Source: Malachius bipustulatus (Eukaryota; Arthropoda; Insecta; Coleoptera; Melyridae). Taken from it: DNA of 64,000 nucleotides. Positions 35,791 to 46,210 of this stretch are shown here, one piece after another. Both the position numbers and the translations under genes were made by a program. The notes below the pieces were generated by a model. The model saw only the letters and a program-made list of their open reading frames with translations, ran no database searches and was not told the DNA's origin. The stretch lies in NCBI GenBank assembly GCA_910589415.1, contig OU342635.1:6386001-6450000 (forward strand). The letters run 5' to 3'. The stretch's first letter is position 1, and every line of letters starts with the position of its first letter.

Positions 35791-37392
35791 GGTGAATTAC
35801 AATACTCTAAGGATGGTAGGATTTGAGCCTTGTATAAGAGGATAATCTGCTGATTAGTACCTATAAAATTTCAACCAGATAAAGTGAATAATAATAATTA
35901 TAGATGTCAGTCACTATGTCGCTAAAAGGACGATAGAAGTAGAAATTGGAATTGTTTGGAATACTCTTAGAATTTATCTTTTCCGCGGAAGAAGAAGATT
36001 GAAGTTGTGGTAGGAGGCAACAGCGGGTTGCATCGTGTAAGTTGGGCAGGCATGGTGAAAACTTGGAACTCGATTATTGAACAGAATACGAATTAGTTCA
36101 TCGTTTGTTCTTGATTCATTTCGGAAGCCGAAACGTGCCGGACTGTGAGTGAGTTGTCTTACTTTGTTTAAATTCTTTTGCAATATTGGAAGTGGTGCAG
36201 CTACAATTTTTTTTATCAGTGATCATATTATAAAATGACGTTTCCTTTTACTGAGCCCCAAACTTTTTGATAAACTGGTGGAGGTTTTTTACATTTTTTT
36301 CCATCAACAAGAAGAAGTGTAGATTGTATAGAGTAGAAATCGAACTATAAAATGGAACGCATGGGCATGGATCTAATCGAATGGAATAATTAAAAACGAG
36401 AACTATATAGGCTGGTTGATTTATGGCATCCAGTCAGAAGCCCATAAAATTGAAGAGGTGCAATAAAATTAGCAAATATTGACAACAAGCTATTGTTGAT
36501 ATTCGAGTTCAAAGCCTCTTTGTGTGGCGATAATAGAATTGGACAGGAGGCATTATATTCCAAGTTTCACGATTTATGACTTTATGGTCACCGTTTGACA
36601 CAAAAATGGCTTTATGAACTGCTCCTGGAGTTTATAAATAATTTGTCCTGATTCCAATGGTGGGCATATTAATTAATTTTTGAATTTCACCGAAACTATT
36701 GAAATATTGATTCAATTAAAAATATTGCATTAAGGATAACGTCGATCGATAACTGATTTATCTTTTGAAATAAAAACAAAATCGAACGGAAAGACTCCTT
36801 CGTATTAGATGACCAATTCAACTTCCGCATGTTTCGAAAGTCTACTACAAAAGCTTAGAATGAAATAAGACATTCAGAAACATTTCTAAAAAGACATTCC
36901 CTGCCGCCCTGACAAAGGATAGCGTAATTTTGGTCACACAAAAGAATAAAACGAATCAATCATTCCGCAGCAAACTTCCAATGACCCAAATGCGGAAAAC
37001 TCAAACAAAAACTAAAATGAAATACGAATATCCTGTTTTATCCTTGAAAGTATAAGAGCGATTTGCCAAATTTATTGGTCTCTCCAAATATTTCACCTTA
37101 AACAGATATGCGCAAATATTAAAGAGTTTCGTACGACTTTAGCAGGATTAGTTTTAAATTTCAAAAGAGTATTTAAATTCTACAATACATAGTAGAATTT
37201 ATACAGGGTGTCATAAAGTTAAGTTACGATCTAGCTTAACTGACAAGGATTGACTTTGAAAACTTTTCCACATCACCCTATAGCAATAATTTTTATTAAC
37301 GTATCAAATAATTCGTTTGCATGAGGGTAATCTTCCAGATGAGTTGTCCTTTTTTTTAACGGTGGTGGCCATAACCCATAGTTGCTTTCCAG
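35791..37392. other. No gene recognised
   Basis: AT-rich. ACAGGGTGTC at 37204 is a lone element-terminus motif. Nothing else supportable. Confidence 0.45.
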
Positions 37393-38780
37393 GACCGTGT
37401 CACAGAAGAACTAACAATCGTGTCTGATAAAAATAAACGAAAATCGAGTCTTACCTTACCGTTGGGCGGGGGGACAAAAACTGAAATTTTGCAATTTTTG
37501 ACTTTTTCTCAAAATTATGTCGCTTGAATTTTTCAATATGACGACTGTCTTGTCGATGTTTTAATCTTCCCTGAAAAATTAAGGAAATCGGGAAAATCGC
37601 TCCCACCAGCAACGCAACTTTTTTATGACAAAATGCGATTTTTTTGAGTTTTTAATTCTTTTCCCGAAAATAAAGACGTTTTTAGGGGGCGCGGTTTTTC
37701 TGGAGTAAATGTATCGATGTGAGGACCGTGTCTCGTAAAAAAATGAATTTTTTCCTCAACATAATTACGTCTCGTCGGCTTTATTTTCACATGTGTCGAT
37801 CGTCATGTCCATGCGCATCTTCACTGAAAAATGAAGGAAATCGGGAAAATCGCTCCCACCAGACTTTTTTTTTGAAAAAGGCGATTTTTTTTATTTTTTT
37901 TCCGAAAATATAAAGACGTTGTTGGGGGGGGGGGGTTCCGGAACATGATGTACCTATCGATTTAAGGATCGCGCGCGTCTCAGAAAAAAAAACAAAATTC
38001 GATTCATACGCCGCCTTGCACCGTTTTGCAAAAAAAATTGCTATTTTTAATTTTTTTCTCAAAATAATACGTAACGTCATCATGTCGCTTCCATTTTTTG
38101 CATATGTCGACCTTCAAGTTGATGTGCGTCTTTTTTGAAAAAATGAAGGCAATCGGGAAAACATATCCCACCAGCAACGTGACTTTTTTTATGAAAAAAT
38201 ACGATATTTTGGAGTATTTATTTTTCCCGAAAATAAAGACGTTTTTAGGGGCCAGTTTTTCCGGAATATGATGAATCGATTTAAAGAACGTGTCTCATAA
38301 AAAAACGAAAATCGATTCTTATTCCTTGCACCGTTTTGACAAGAAAACTGAAATTTTTGCGTTCTTAAATTTTTTTTACAAAATGATGACGTCATGTCGG
38401 CTTCATTTTCACATATTATGACGACCATAATGTCAATGCGCATCTTTCCTAAAAAAAATGAAGAAAATCGGGAAAACATATCCTATCAGCAATGAGACTT
38501 TTTTTGTGAAAAAATGTGATTTCTTGGAGTTTTTTTATAAAAATATCATACAGACGTTGTTAGGGGCCAGTTTTTCCGGAATTATGATGAATCGATTTAA
38601 GGTCCGTGTCTCATAAAAAAACGAAAATCAATTTTACCCCTTGCACCGTTTTGCCAAAAAAACAGTATTGCGATTTTTTACTTTTTTCTCAAAACAGTGA
38701 CGTCATGTCGATTCCATATTTTACATAATGTTGATCGTCATGTCAATGCGCATCTTTCCTGAAAAAATTAAGGAATTTTT
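37393..38780. repeat. Satellite-like tandem array, about 315-bp unit, 4-plus copies
   Basis: The block ACCGTGTC(T)C..AAAAA..GAAAATC recurs at about 37393, 37723, 37968, 38286 and 38602. The block AATCGGGAAAA..CCCACCAG recurs at about 37587, 37838, 38151 and 38466. Periods are about 315 except one unit that is about 65 bp short. Units also share AAATAAAGACGTT and GTCGATCGTCATGTC-like words. The array stops about 15 bp before the inverted-repeat element at 38795. No coding potential. Confidence 0.8.
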
Positions 38781-39237
38781 ACATCTAGAGACTATACAGG
38801 GAGTTTCTTAATAACATGCTAATATTTCAGGGTGTGATTCCTCAGGTCATTTCATGTAGAAAATTGCATATGACTGTATGTCCGCAAGGGCTTAAATTTT
38901 CTTCTACATGGTGTTGAATTTTTTTTCTTTTAGATTTATTTTTTATTATCTACGAAAAAAGTTTAAATATTTTTCTCAAATTAGGCATGTCTTCATAGTA
39001 TATGGTATATAAAATCACATATTTTAATTAGAAAAGTTTTTCTATTGCTTCACCAGTGGCCTCCCTACAAACATGTCCTCTGGCATTTTTTTTCAAAAAA
39101 ATTGGTGCGTCACTGACATTATTTGGCCATACGGATATTTTTTCTGATTAGTCTGATTAATTCTACATGAAAACGCTCTCGTGCGTTTTTCTTGTCGGAC
39201 GCACTATTCTTAACCAAAACAATTAAATTAATAGTAT

Positions 39238-39362
39238 ATTACGTAACAAGAATTGTAAGAAGCATTTTACGCACGACTAGAAAGTTACGCACGAGCCGCA
39301 ACGCGGCGAGTGCGTAATTCTAGGAGTGCGTAATTGCCTTACAATTCAAGTTGCGTATTATA
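39238..39362. repeat. Foldback hairpin rich in TTACGCAC
   Basis: A palindrome: TACGTAAC..ATTGTAAG pairs with CTTACAAT..GTTGCGTA, and ACGCACGACTAGAAAGTTAC pairs with GTAATTCTAGGAGTGCGT. A GC-rich centre (GCCGCAACGCGGCG) separates them. TTTACGCACGA words also occur on the far side of the gypsy insertion (about 46890), so this probably belongs with the Crypton-bearing element. Confidence 0.65.
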
Positions 39363-39438
39363 CTTTATCTAAGACCACACTTAAATTATCAAAATGGGTG
39401 CAAAAACTTATTAAACAAAGTGAAAAGCATGTTTATTT

Positions 39439-40360
39439 TGTAACGGGATTTTCAGCTGGGTTGAGACGATCACAGGGTTAGGTATTTGCCCCTCTTTTAC
39501 CCGTAACAAGTCAATCAAAATTTTAAAAGCATTTATTTACAGTTACCAAATTTCAATACAACGACATATATTAATGCTGCGCGATGAGTTCGGATCAATG
39601 TGGGCTGTCCTCTTCCCTCGGTGCTCTGTCTGATTGGGTGCTGATATCGACGCTAGGGCGCGCGTCTTCGTATTGGTCGCCCGGTCGTTCTATCACTGGA
39701 ACTGAGCTCACCACGTCAGTCGCTCCACTGCCATCGCCCGCTGCGTGTTGTGCTAGCAGCGGCCGCGGCCTCCGGCATACGCGCCGCGGCGACTTCGGAG
39801 AGAAATCATTCACGGACGCCTCAATCTGAAAAATACCAGCCCACTCACGGAGTACCGAGGAGGGTATTAATAAATAGCTCAGGGTCGACAACTCAATGCG
39901 TTGCGATCCCGACGCTTGTGACACCTGGCCCTCAATGCAGGCCTGGTGCCGTCTGAAAGGGTCCGCCCGGGACCTCACTACAGCCCCGTTTGTTCCCTTA
40001 TGTGGTCGGCAGTCGACTGGAGCTCAATTCACTCCTGTCGGGCTCCCGTTTCCGTGTTACAGACAAGCTCAACTCAGTTCATTGGCTTGCCGTCACCGGA
40101 TGAATGTGGCGGAGTGCACTCAATGCATGCCTCCTGCTGGGGGGTTAGGGGACCTTCTTAGCTCAGTACACTAGAAGGGGTGAGAGAGCTTCTCGAGTCA
40201 GTTCCTCGGAATCTTCTGCCTTGCTGGTCCTCTTGGTCTGTTTATATAGCCGGTGCCGGCGAGATAACCCGCTAATCATTGCTGTAAAAACTGTATCTTT
40301 CTGATAAACCCCTCGATAAATAAATAATAATTAGCTGCGAATGCCTTGGAATTCGTTACA
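39439..40360 (-). repeat. 3' LTR of the gypsy element
   Basis: Minus-strand sense: starts TGTAACGAATTCC, ends AATCCCGTTACA. Same length as, and apparently identical to, the 5' LTR. The several short frames inside occur in both copies and are not genes. Confidence 0.95.
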
Positions 40361-40376
40361 TCCCCGGTCCCCAGGT
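40361..40376 (-). promoter_or_regulatory. Polypurine tract (plus-strand primer)
   Basis: Minus-strand CTGGGGACCGGGGA lies immediately before the 3' LTR. It is purine-rich apart from the inner CC and is in the correct place to prime second-strand DNA synthesis. Confidence 0.75.
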
Positions 40377-40562
40377 AAAAAAAGAAAAAGAAAACTGAAG
40401 AAACTCTCTGAAAATAAATAAGAAATTAACGCTGAAAAGAAAACTACCCGGTGAAACCCATTTTCTGCCGGTTTGACTGTTTCTTTTTTTTTTTTTTTCT
40501 ATCCATGATTACTGCCACGGAGTGTTCCATCGCGAGGCTCCATCTGTGCGAGTTTGCCCTTG

Positions 40563-40976
40563 CTATTCCTCGAAACCGTATCCCCCTCGTTCGGCTGGTA
40601 GTTTCCGAAGTTGAAAGACGCCGTCGACGTCTCGTTTAAAACGCAGCACCCTTCCGGTGTTTAGCTGGATCCGGTACTTGCGGCCCGATCCTTGCTGGAT
40701 GTGCTGCGGGACGAGGGCGAGTCCTACCCCGTACTGCTCTGGCTCTGGGCCCCAGGCTGTCGGCGGTGTCGGTGCGGCGCGGGCGTCGATGCCTGTTGGC
40801 GTTCGTGCTTTCCATTCAGGCGGTGTGACTGGCCGGGCTGGCGTCCGATCTTTCCGGGGTGGCGTGGTATTGGCTGGCGCGCTGCTTGTGTCCGTCCGCA
40901 GCGGCGAGGTCGTCAGTACCAACACGTCGGTGTCTAGCAGGTTCGGCATATCGAGGGCTGGCTTCGTGCTGCTCAT
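40563..40976 (-). CDS. Third gypsy frame, 137 aa, proline-rich, unknown function
   Basis: Its ATG (40976-40974) overlaps the pol TGA (40975-40973) as ATGA, the arrangement used for stop-restart translation. That makes it more likely to be a real third protein than a chance frame. The protein is low-complexity in the first two thirds (Pro, Thr, Ala; several PP and TP pairs). It ends in a basic/aromatic segment with GRKYRIQLNTGRVLRFKRD. There is no signal peptide or membrane segment, so it is not an envelope. It fills the space between pol and the polypurine tract, where many gypsy elements have only non-coding sequence. I do not recognise the family; a nucleic-acid-binding or particle-associated role would be a guess. 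Confidence 0.6.
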   Translation of the reverse strand: MSSTKPALDMPNLLDTDVLVLTTSPLRTDTSSAPANTTPPRKDRTPARPVTPPEWKARTPTGIDARAAPTPPTAWGPEPEQYGVGLALVPQHIQQGSGRKYRIQLNTGRVLRFKRDVDGVFQLRKLPAERGGYGFEE

Positions 40977-43900
40977 GATGAACTTCTTACTGCCGGTGGG
41001 CCCGCTGCGTCCGTATTTATACAGTCCGTTATCGCTGGCTTCAGATTCTTGATATGCACGATTTCTGTTTTTCTGCTTCCTGGTGTGTGCAATCTAATCA
41101 ATACTGGCGATATTAATTCCTTGACCACGAACGGGCCCTCGAATTTCGGTGCTAGTTTTGCTGAAAACGTATTTATGGCTGATGACAGGTGATGCTCCTT
41201 GCGCAACACTTTATCTCCTTTCCTAGGCTTCCATTCCCGCCTTCTCATGTCGTAGTATCGCTTTTGTGTGACGAATGCTTGATTCATGTTCCTTTTGGCG
41301 ATTTCCCGGACGTCGTTTACTTCTTTTAGTGTTTCTATGTATTTGTCTGCGGCTATTTCGGCGCTGCTGTTTAGGGGCTTGATCCTGTCTATTTCACGGC
41401 CGTAATTCAGCATTGCTGGGGAAAATCCGGTGCTCTCATGCTTTGCTGTGTTTATGGCGAAGCAGAATTCGCCTATGTATCTATCCCAGGCCGTGTGCTC
41501 CCTTCCGACGAACATCGCTATCATTGTTTTCAATACTTTGTTCATCCTCTCCACTGGGTTGCACTGGGGGGAGTATGGCGGTGTTAACTGATGGCTGATC
41601 TTCCATTTTTCCAGGAACTCCTGGAACTCGGTGGCGATGAATTGTCTTCCGTTGTCCGAAATTAATTGGGCCGGGGTCCCGAATTGCAGGAAAACGTCCG
41701 CTCGCAATGCTTCGGCGATTGTTCTCGCGGTTGCCTTCCGGAGCGGTCGTGCTATTGTCCATTTCGTGTAGCGGTCTTGTATGACCAGTAACACTGTATT
41801 GCCGGATTTTGATCTGGGGAAAGGGCCCATGATATCTATCGAAATGGTGTCCCAGGGTCCCTGTATGAACGGTGGCTGCATCTTTCCTGCGGGTTTCAGC
41901 TGGGATGACTTGTATTTTTGGCATTTCTCGCATCGTCTCACATAATTTTTTACATCTTTTATGACTCCCGGCCAGTGGTAGTTCTTTGTTATTCTGTTGG
42001 CTGTTTTAGCGGTCCCGAAATGTCCTGCTGCTGGGGAGTCGTGATTTTCTTCGATGAGTTTTTGCCTCTGGTGCGTAGGCACGCATAGTTTCCATGGGCT
42101 GGAGAGGTTGGGCTCGGCCGGGTTTTGGTTGTCCCAGACGTGTTTCCACAGCTTCCCGTCGATCAGTTGGTATCCGGGAAATCTCTCGGGGTTAGCGGCT
42201 ACTCCTGCTGATATCCGCTCGTACCATTGGCATGGTGGTTCTGCGCTTATCATTAGGATCTCCTCCTCCTGTTCTGTGCTGCTTAGTGGTTGCCTTGACA
42301 GGGCGTCCGCTACCTTGTTGAGCACTCCTTTTCTATACTTTATGTCGAAGGAATATTGCTGGAGCTCTAATCCCCATCGTGCGAGCCTGCCGGTCGGGTT
42401 TCTCATGTTTTGTAGCCACTTTAGGGATTGATGATCTGTAAGTACGTGGAACCTGTAGCCCTCGATGTACGGCCTCATCTTTTGTACCCCATATATTATT
42501 GCGAGGCACTCTTTTTCCGTGGGTGTGTATCTTGACTCTGCTGGGGTTAAACTTCTGCTCGCATAGGCTATGACCCTTTCTTGCCCGTCTATCCTCTGCG
42601 TGAGGGCCACTCCCAACCCGCAGTTCGATGCGTCGGTCTGCAAGCAGAACGTCTGCGAAAAGTCGGGACAGGCGAGCACCGGTGCTGAGGTGAGCGCGGT
42701 TTTTAGTGCTTGGAAGGCCTGTTCTTGCGGTTCTCCCCATGTCCATCTCTTGTCTTTCTTCAGTAACTGGTTTAGGGGTGCTGCTTTCGTGGAGTATCCT
42801 TCTATGAACCTCCGGTACCAGGATGTGATGCCCAAAAATCGTCTGAGCTGCCGCCGGGTCCTCGGGGCGGGCATTTCGGTAATTGCTGAGATTTTATTCG
42901 GATCTGTCTTTATGCCCCCCTGTCCGACGATGTGTCCTAGATATTGTAATTCTGCTTGTGCGAATGCGCACTTGTCTGGGTTGAGTTTTAAATTTGCCTC
43001 CCTTAGCCTCCTGAAGATCTCTTTCAGGTGACGTTTGTGCTCCTCCTGATCCCTGGATACTACCACGATGTCGTCCAGGTAGCTGAATGCGAAACCGACG
43101 TCTGGCGTGATGACTTTGTCGAGCAACCTCTGAAATGTTGCGCCTGCTGAGCTCAGGCCGAAGGGGGTTGTTTTGAATTGAAAGTGACCTTTTCCGGGCA
43201 CGCTGAACGCTGTTATCGCTCTACTCTTTTCCTCTAGCGGGACTTGAAAGTATCCCTGTTTGAGGTCCAGCGTGGATATGAAATTCGCCTCTCTCAGGCG
43301 GTCGAGGATCTCCGCTATTCTAGGTAGAGGGTAAGCGTCTTTTTTTGTATGCTCGTTGACTCGCCGGAAGTCGATGCAGAACCTGTGTGTTCCGTCCTTC
43401 TTCTTGACTAGGACGATTGGCGAGCTCCACGGGCTGTTTGAGTGCTCAATAACTCCTTCTTGGAGCATCCTGTCCACCTCGTCGTTAATTATTTTCAGCC
43501 TTGCCGGGTTATACTGCCGATATGGTTGTCTGATGGGCCTGCATCCTTTTTCCAGCCCTATTTCGTGTTTTATCCAGTTTGTTGGTCCTGTTAATTGGTG
43601 AAACAATTCTAGTTCAGCTTGCAAAAATGATTCCATGCTGGCGGTACATGATGCCGCGGCGCATGACGTGACTGCGATCCTGCCGGTTCTCCCGGACTCT
43701 GTTTTGCTCAATCGAAATTCCGCTCCGTGTTCGCGCAAGAAAGTGGCTCCGATGATTGCGTCTGTCTCTAGTCTCGGGAGTACTCTGAACGTGGTGGTGG
43801 TGTTGAGTCGGTCAATTTTACAAGCCACTGTGACTGTACGTGTAATTGCGTGAGATGTCCCGTCGGCTAATTTCACGCTTCCTGTATGATTTCTGATCCT

Positions 43901-44083
43901 TCTGTGACATAGGTTTGCTATCTCAGCTCCAATGTAATTTTCCGACGCCCCTGTATCCAATAGCGCTTTGAAGAGCCGCGTCCCTATTGTTAACGTCACG
44001 AAAGGCCTGGGGTCTGTGTCACCCCCTGTTGATGCTGCTACTGTTTTTTCTGAGGTGCGTCCGCCTCGTTTCGGGGGTCGCAC
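40973..44083 (-). CDS. pol: Gypsy Pol: protease, RT, RNase H, integrase
   Basis: A Ty3/gypsy Pol polyprotein, about 1,036 residues from the first usable codon (a GTG). The frame really opens upstream at about 44146 because it is entered by frameshift from gag. Domains in order: aspartic protease LLDTGAS (41-47); RT with TLDLKQGYFQVPL (about 271-283), TTPFGLSSAGATF (305-317) and the active-site YLDD (335-338); RNase H with TDAS (483-486); integrase with zinc-binding H681, H688, C718 and C721, catalytic D750, D810 and E845, and a GPF module near the end. All catalytic residues are present with no stop, so it should be functional. After processing, the enzymes act in virus-like particles (reverse transcription) and the nucleus (integration). 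The gene ends in ATGA overlap with the third frame. Confidence 0.95.
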   Translation of the reverse strand: MRPPKRGGRTSEKTVAASTGGDTDPRPFVTLTIGTRLFKALLDTGASENYIGAEIANLCHRRIRNHTGSVKLADGTSHAITRTVTVACKIDRLNTTTTFRVLPRLETDAIIGATFLREHGAEFRLSKTESGRTGRIAVTSCAAASCTASMESFLQAELELFHQLTGPTNWIKHEIGLEKGCRPIRQPYRQYNPARLKIINDEVDRMLQEGVIEHSNSPWSSPIVLVKKKDGTHRFCIDFRRVNEHTKKDAYPLPRIAEILDRLREANFISTLDLKQGYFQVPLEEKSRAITAFSVPGKGHFQFKTTPFGLSSAGATFQRLLDKVITPDVGFAFSYLDDIVVVSRDQEEHKRHLKEIFRRLREANLKLNPDKCAFAQAELQYLGHIVGQGGIKTDPNKISAITEMPAPRTRRQLRRFLGITSWYRRFIEGYSTKAAPLNQLLKKDKRWTWGEPQEQAFQALKTALTSAPVLACPDFSQTFCLQTDASNCGLGVALTQRIDGQERVIAYASRSLTPAESRYTPTEKECLAIIYGVQKMRPYIEGYRFHVLTDHQSLKWLQNMRNPTGRLARWGLELQQYSFDIKYRKGVLNKVADALSRQPLSSTEQEEEILMISAEPPCQWYERISAGVAANPERFPGYQLIDGKLWKHVWDNQNPAEPNLSSPWKLCVPTHQRQKLIEENHDSPAAGHFGTAKTANRITKNYHWPGVIKDVKNYVRRCEKCQKYKSSQLKPAGKMQPPFIQGPWDTISIDIMGPFPRSKSGNTVLLVIQDRYTKWTIARPLRKATARTIAEALRADVFLQFGTPAQLISDNGRQFIATEFQEFLEKWKISHQLTPPYSPQCNPVERMNKVLKTMIAMFVGREHTAWDRYIGEFCFAINTAKHESTGFSPAMLNYGREIDRIKPLNSSAEIAADKYIETLKEVNDVREIAKRNMNQAFVTQKRYYDMRRREWKPRKGDKVLRKEHHLSSAINTFSAKLAPKFEGPFVVKELISPVLIRLHTPGSRKTEIVHIKNLKPAITDCINTDAAGPPAVRSSS

Positions 44084-44095
44084 TACTGTGGCTGG

Positions 44096-44140
44096 GGGCT
44101 GTGCGGGTTTTATTCCCCCACAGCCCTGTTTTCGTTTCCC
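44096..44140 (-). promoter_or_regulatory. -1 ribosomal frameshift signal (gag to pol)
   Basis: The heptamer GGGAAAC (44140-44134) sits in the gag frame as G GGA AAC, the classical X XXY YYZ slippery form. Seven nucleotides downstream an 8-bp perfect stem forms between GGGCTGTG (44126-44119) and CACAGCCC (44103-44096). A GGG/CCC pair can extend the stem inside the loop. The pol frame is open from just upstream of the heptamer (stop at 44149-44147) and gag stops at 44112-44110, inside the hairpin. A -1 slip at this site therefore leads directly into pol. Confidence 0.85.
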
Positions 44141-45180
44141 TGCTGTCTACTGTTCTGCGGCCTGTTGCAGCACTGAATGGCGAGGATCCCTTCCTTGCCG
44201 CATTTGCCGCAGAACTTTTTGGGTGCGTTTCGGCATTGGCTCCGGAAGTGCCCCTCTTGTCCGCATCGGTAGCAGACCGTTGGGCCGGCCTGGGCGGTGC
44301 TAAGGCGCTGCGGTACTCCCCTTCTTGTCTGCATGCTTTGCAGTGCCTCTTGCTCTTTCTGTAAATTTTCGAAGGCGCTGGCTGCCTCCAATAATTTGTC
44401 TATGGACGTTACTCTGTGGAGGTGCAGATGAATTCGATATTCCGGGCGCATGTTTCGGATGACCCTCTCGAGTTCTTGCTCCGGGGCCATCGACCCGTCT
44501 CGCCGTATTAGCGTTCGTATTGCGGTTACGTATTCCCTGATTGGTTCGTTGGGTTTTTGTTTGCGGGTCCGGATTTCCTCCTCTAGCGCCAGCCGGTATT
44601 CGTATGGGAAGAAGGCTTTCGAAAATTCCCTGCTAAACTGGTTCCAGTCTCCCCATTCGTCCTTATTATTGCGGTACCACAGTAGCGCTTCTCCTTTCAG
44701 TAGCTCGGGTAGCGCTTTTATCATGGCGTCTTTTGGGAATTCGTGGGCGCACCGTAGCTCCTCGAGACGTTCTGTAAACAGGATCACGTTGTCTCGCTTT
44801 GGGTCGAACTTCAGTCCCCATTTCCGGGCGTGGTTGACTATTTCCGACCCTGTGAGTTGAGGTGCCTCCTCGCTGATTCCTGCTGCTTGTGTTGCTTCCC
44901 GATCCGTTCGGAGGGCCAGCTTCAGGAGTGCTATCTCGGCCTCGAGCGCGTTTATTCTATCTCGTTCCGCTCCGGCGGGCTGCTCCGGCTTGACTTTTGT
45001 ATTCGCCTTGGGGATTGCTCCTCCTTGCTGCTGCTTGATGTGCTGACTTATACGCGCCCTGATGTCGTCCAGGGTGCCTGTCGCTTCTAGGCCCCGTCTC
45101 CGCGCTTCTTTCTCGGCCTCTTCTTTGCTTAGCTGGTATATCCAGCTTAGCCCTGCAGTGGTTGCGTCGTCTTTGGTCAT
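44110..45180 (-). CDS. gag: Gypsy Gag with N-terminal SAP-like segment and zinc knuckle
   Basis: Structural polyprotein (356 aa) that forms the cytoplasmic particle and packages element RNA. It starts at an ATG (45180-45178) about 110 nt after the 5' LTR. Residues about 15-47 (LSKEEAEKEARRRGL followed by G.LDDIRARI) match the helix-turn pattern of SAP DNA-binding motifs. Residues about 180-280 resemble the retrotransposon gag core (LLWYRNNKDEW, FSREFSKAFFP). A CCHC zinc knuckle, CYRCGQEGHFRSQC, lies at 303-316. A second at 324-337 keeps its three cysteines but has Ile in place of the His. The C-terminus overlaps pol through the frameshift signal. Confidence 0.9.
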   Translation of the reverse strand: MTKDDATTAGLSWIYQLSKEEAEKEARRRGLEATGTLDDIRARISQHIKQQQGGAIPKANTKVKPEQPAGAERDRINALEAEIALLKLALRTDREATQAAGISEEAPQLTGSEIVNHARKWGLKFDPKRDNVILFTERLEELRCAHEFPKDAMIKALPELLKGEALLWYRNNKDEWGDWNQFSREFSKAFFPYEYRLALEEEIRTRKQKPNEPIREYVTAIRTLIRRDGSMAPEQELERVIRNMRPEYRIHLHLHRVTSIDKLLEAASAFENLQKEQEALQSMQTRRGVPQRLSTAQAGPTVCYRCGQEGHFRSQCRNAPKKFCGKCGKEGILAIQCCNRPQNSRQQGNENRAVGE

Positions 45181-45270
45181 TCTGTAATTCCCTTTCTGTA
45201 ACTGTTATTGTGACTGAACTTTTGGCCTTGCTGACTTGATCTGACGGGGCGGAACTATGATCGTGTAATT

Positions 45271-45284
45271 AACGTTGGGCGCCA
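45271..45284 (-). promoter_or_regulatory. Primer-binding site, tRNA-Lys type
   Basis: Minus-strand TGGCGCCCAACGTT lies four bases inside the 5' LTR edge. TGGCGCCCAACGT is the complement of the 3' end of eukaryotic tRNA-Lys (which ends GTTGGGCGCCA). It should prime minus-strand DNA synthesis. Confidence 0.85.
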
Positions 45285-45288
45285 ATCT

Positions 45289-46210
45289 TGTAACGGGATT
45301 TTCAGCTGGGTTGAGACGATCACAGGGTTAGGTATTTGCCCCTCTTTTACCCGTAACAAGTCAATCAAAATTTTAAAAGCATTTATTTACAGTTACCAAA
45401 TTTCAATACAACGACATATATTAATGCTGCGCGATGAGTTCGGATCAATGTGGGCTGTCCTCTTCCCTCGGTGCTCTGTCTGATTGGGTGCTGATATCGA
45501 CGCTAGGGCGCGCGTCTTCGTATTGGTCGCCCGGTCGTTCTATCACTGGAACTGAGCTCACCACGTCAGTCGCTCCACTGCCATCGCCCGCTGCGTGTTG
45601 TGCTAGCAGCGGCCGCGGCCTCCGGCATACGCGCCGCGGCGACTTCGGAGAGAAATCATTCACGGACGCCTCAATCTGAAAAATACCAGCCCACTCACGG
45701 AGTACCGAGGAGGGTATTAATAAATAGCTCAGGGTCGACAACTCAATGCGTTGCGATCCCGACGCTTGTGACACCTGGCCCTCAATGCAGGCCTGGTGCC
45801 GTCTGAAAGGGTCCGCCCGGGACCTCACTACAGCCCCGTTTGTTCCCTTATGTGGTCGGCAGTCGACTGGAGCTCAATTCACTCCTGTCGGGCTCCCGTT
45901 TCCGTGTTACAGACAAGCTCAACTCAGTTCATTGGCTTGCCGTCACCGGATGAATGTGGCGGAGTGCACTCAATGCATGCCTCCTGCTGGGGGGTTAGGG
46001 GACCTTCTTAGCTCAGTACACTAGAAGGGGTGAGAGAGCTTCTCGAGTCAGTTCCTCGGAATCTTCTGCCTTGCTGGTCCTCTTGGTCTGTTTATATAGC
46101 CGGTGCCGGCGAGATAACCCGCTAATCATTGCTGTAAAAACTGTATCTTTCTGATAAACCCCTCGATAAATAAATAATAATTAGCTGCGAATGCCTTGGA
46201 ATTCGTTACA
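45289..46210 (-). repeat. 5' LTR of the gypsy element
   Basis: 922 bp, apparently identical to the 3' LTR. It carries the promoter for the element, although I cannot place the start site. Confidence 0.95.

Larger units (their letters stand above)
39439..46210 (-). mobile_element. Complete Ty3/gypsy LTR retrotransposon (6,772 bp)
   Basis: Two 922-bp LTRs (39439-40360 and 45289-46210) flank gag, pol and a third frame, all on the minus strand. ATTT lies on both sides (39435-39438 and 46211-46214), the target-site duplication. A tRNA-Lys-type primer site follows the 5' LTR and a polypurine tract precedes the 3' LTR. The LTRs look identical on reading and all frames are intact, so insertion was recent and the element may still be competent. 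There is no envelope gene. Two solo LTRs of the same or a close family (24047-24883 and 53395-54283) show the lineage has been active here before, always with 4-bp duplications. Confidence 0.95.

Noticed and set aside
39584..40174. Several 68-127 codon frames in the gypsy LTR (also at 45434-46024)
   Set aside because: They lie wholly in the GC-rich LTR, occur identically in both LTRs, overlap on both strands and have no family resemblance.
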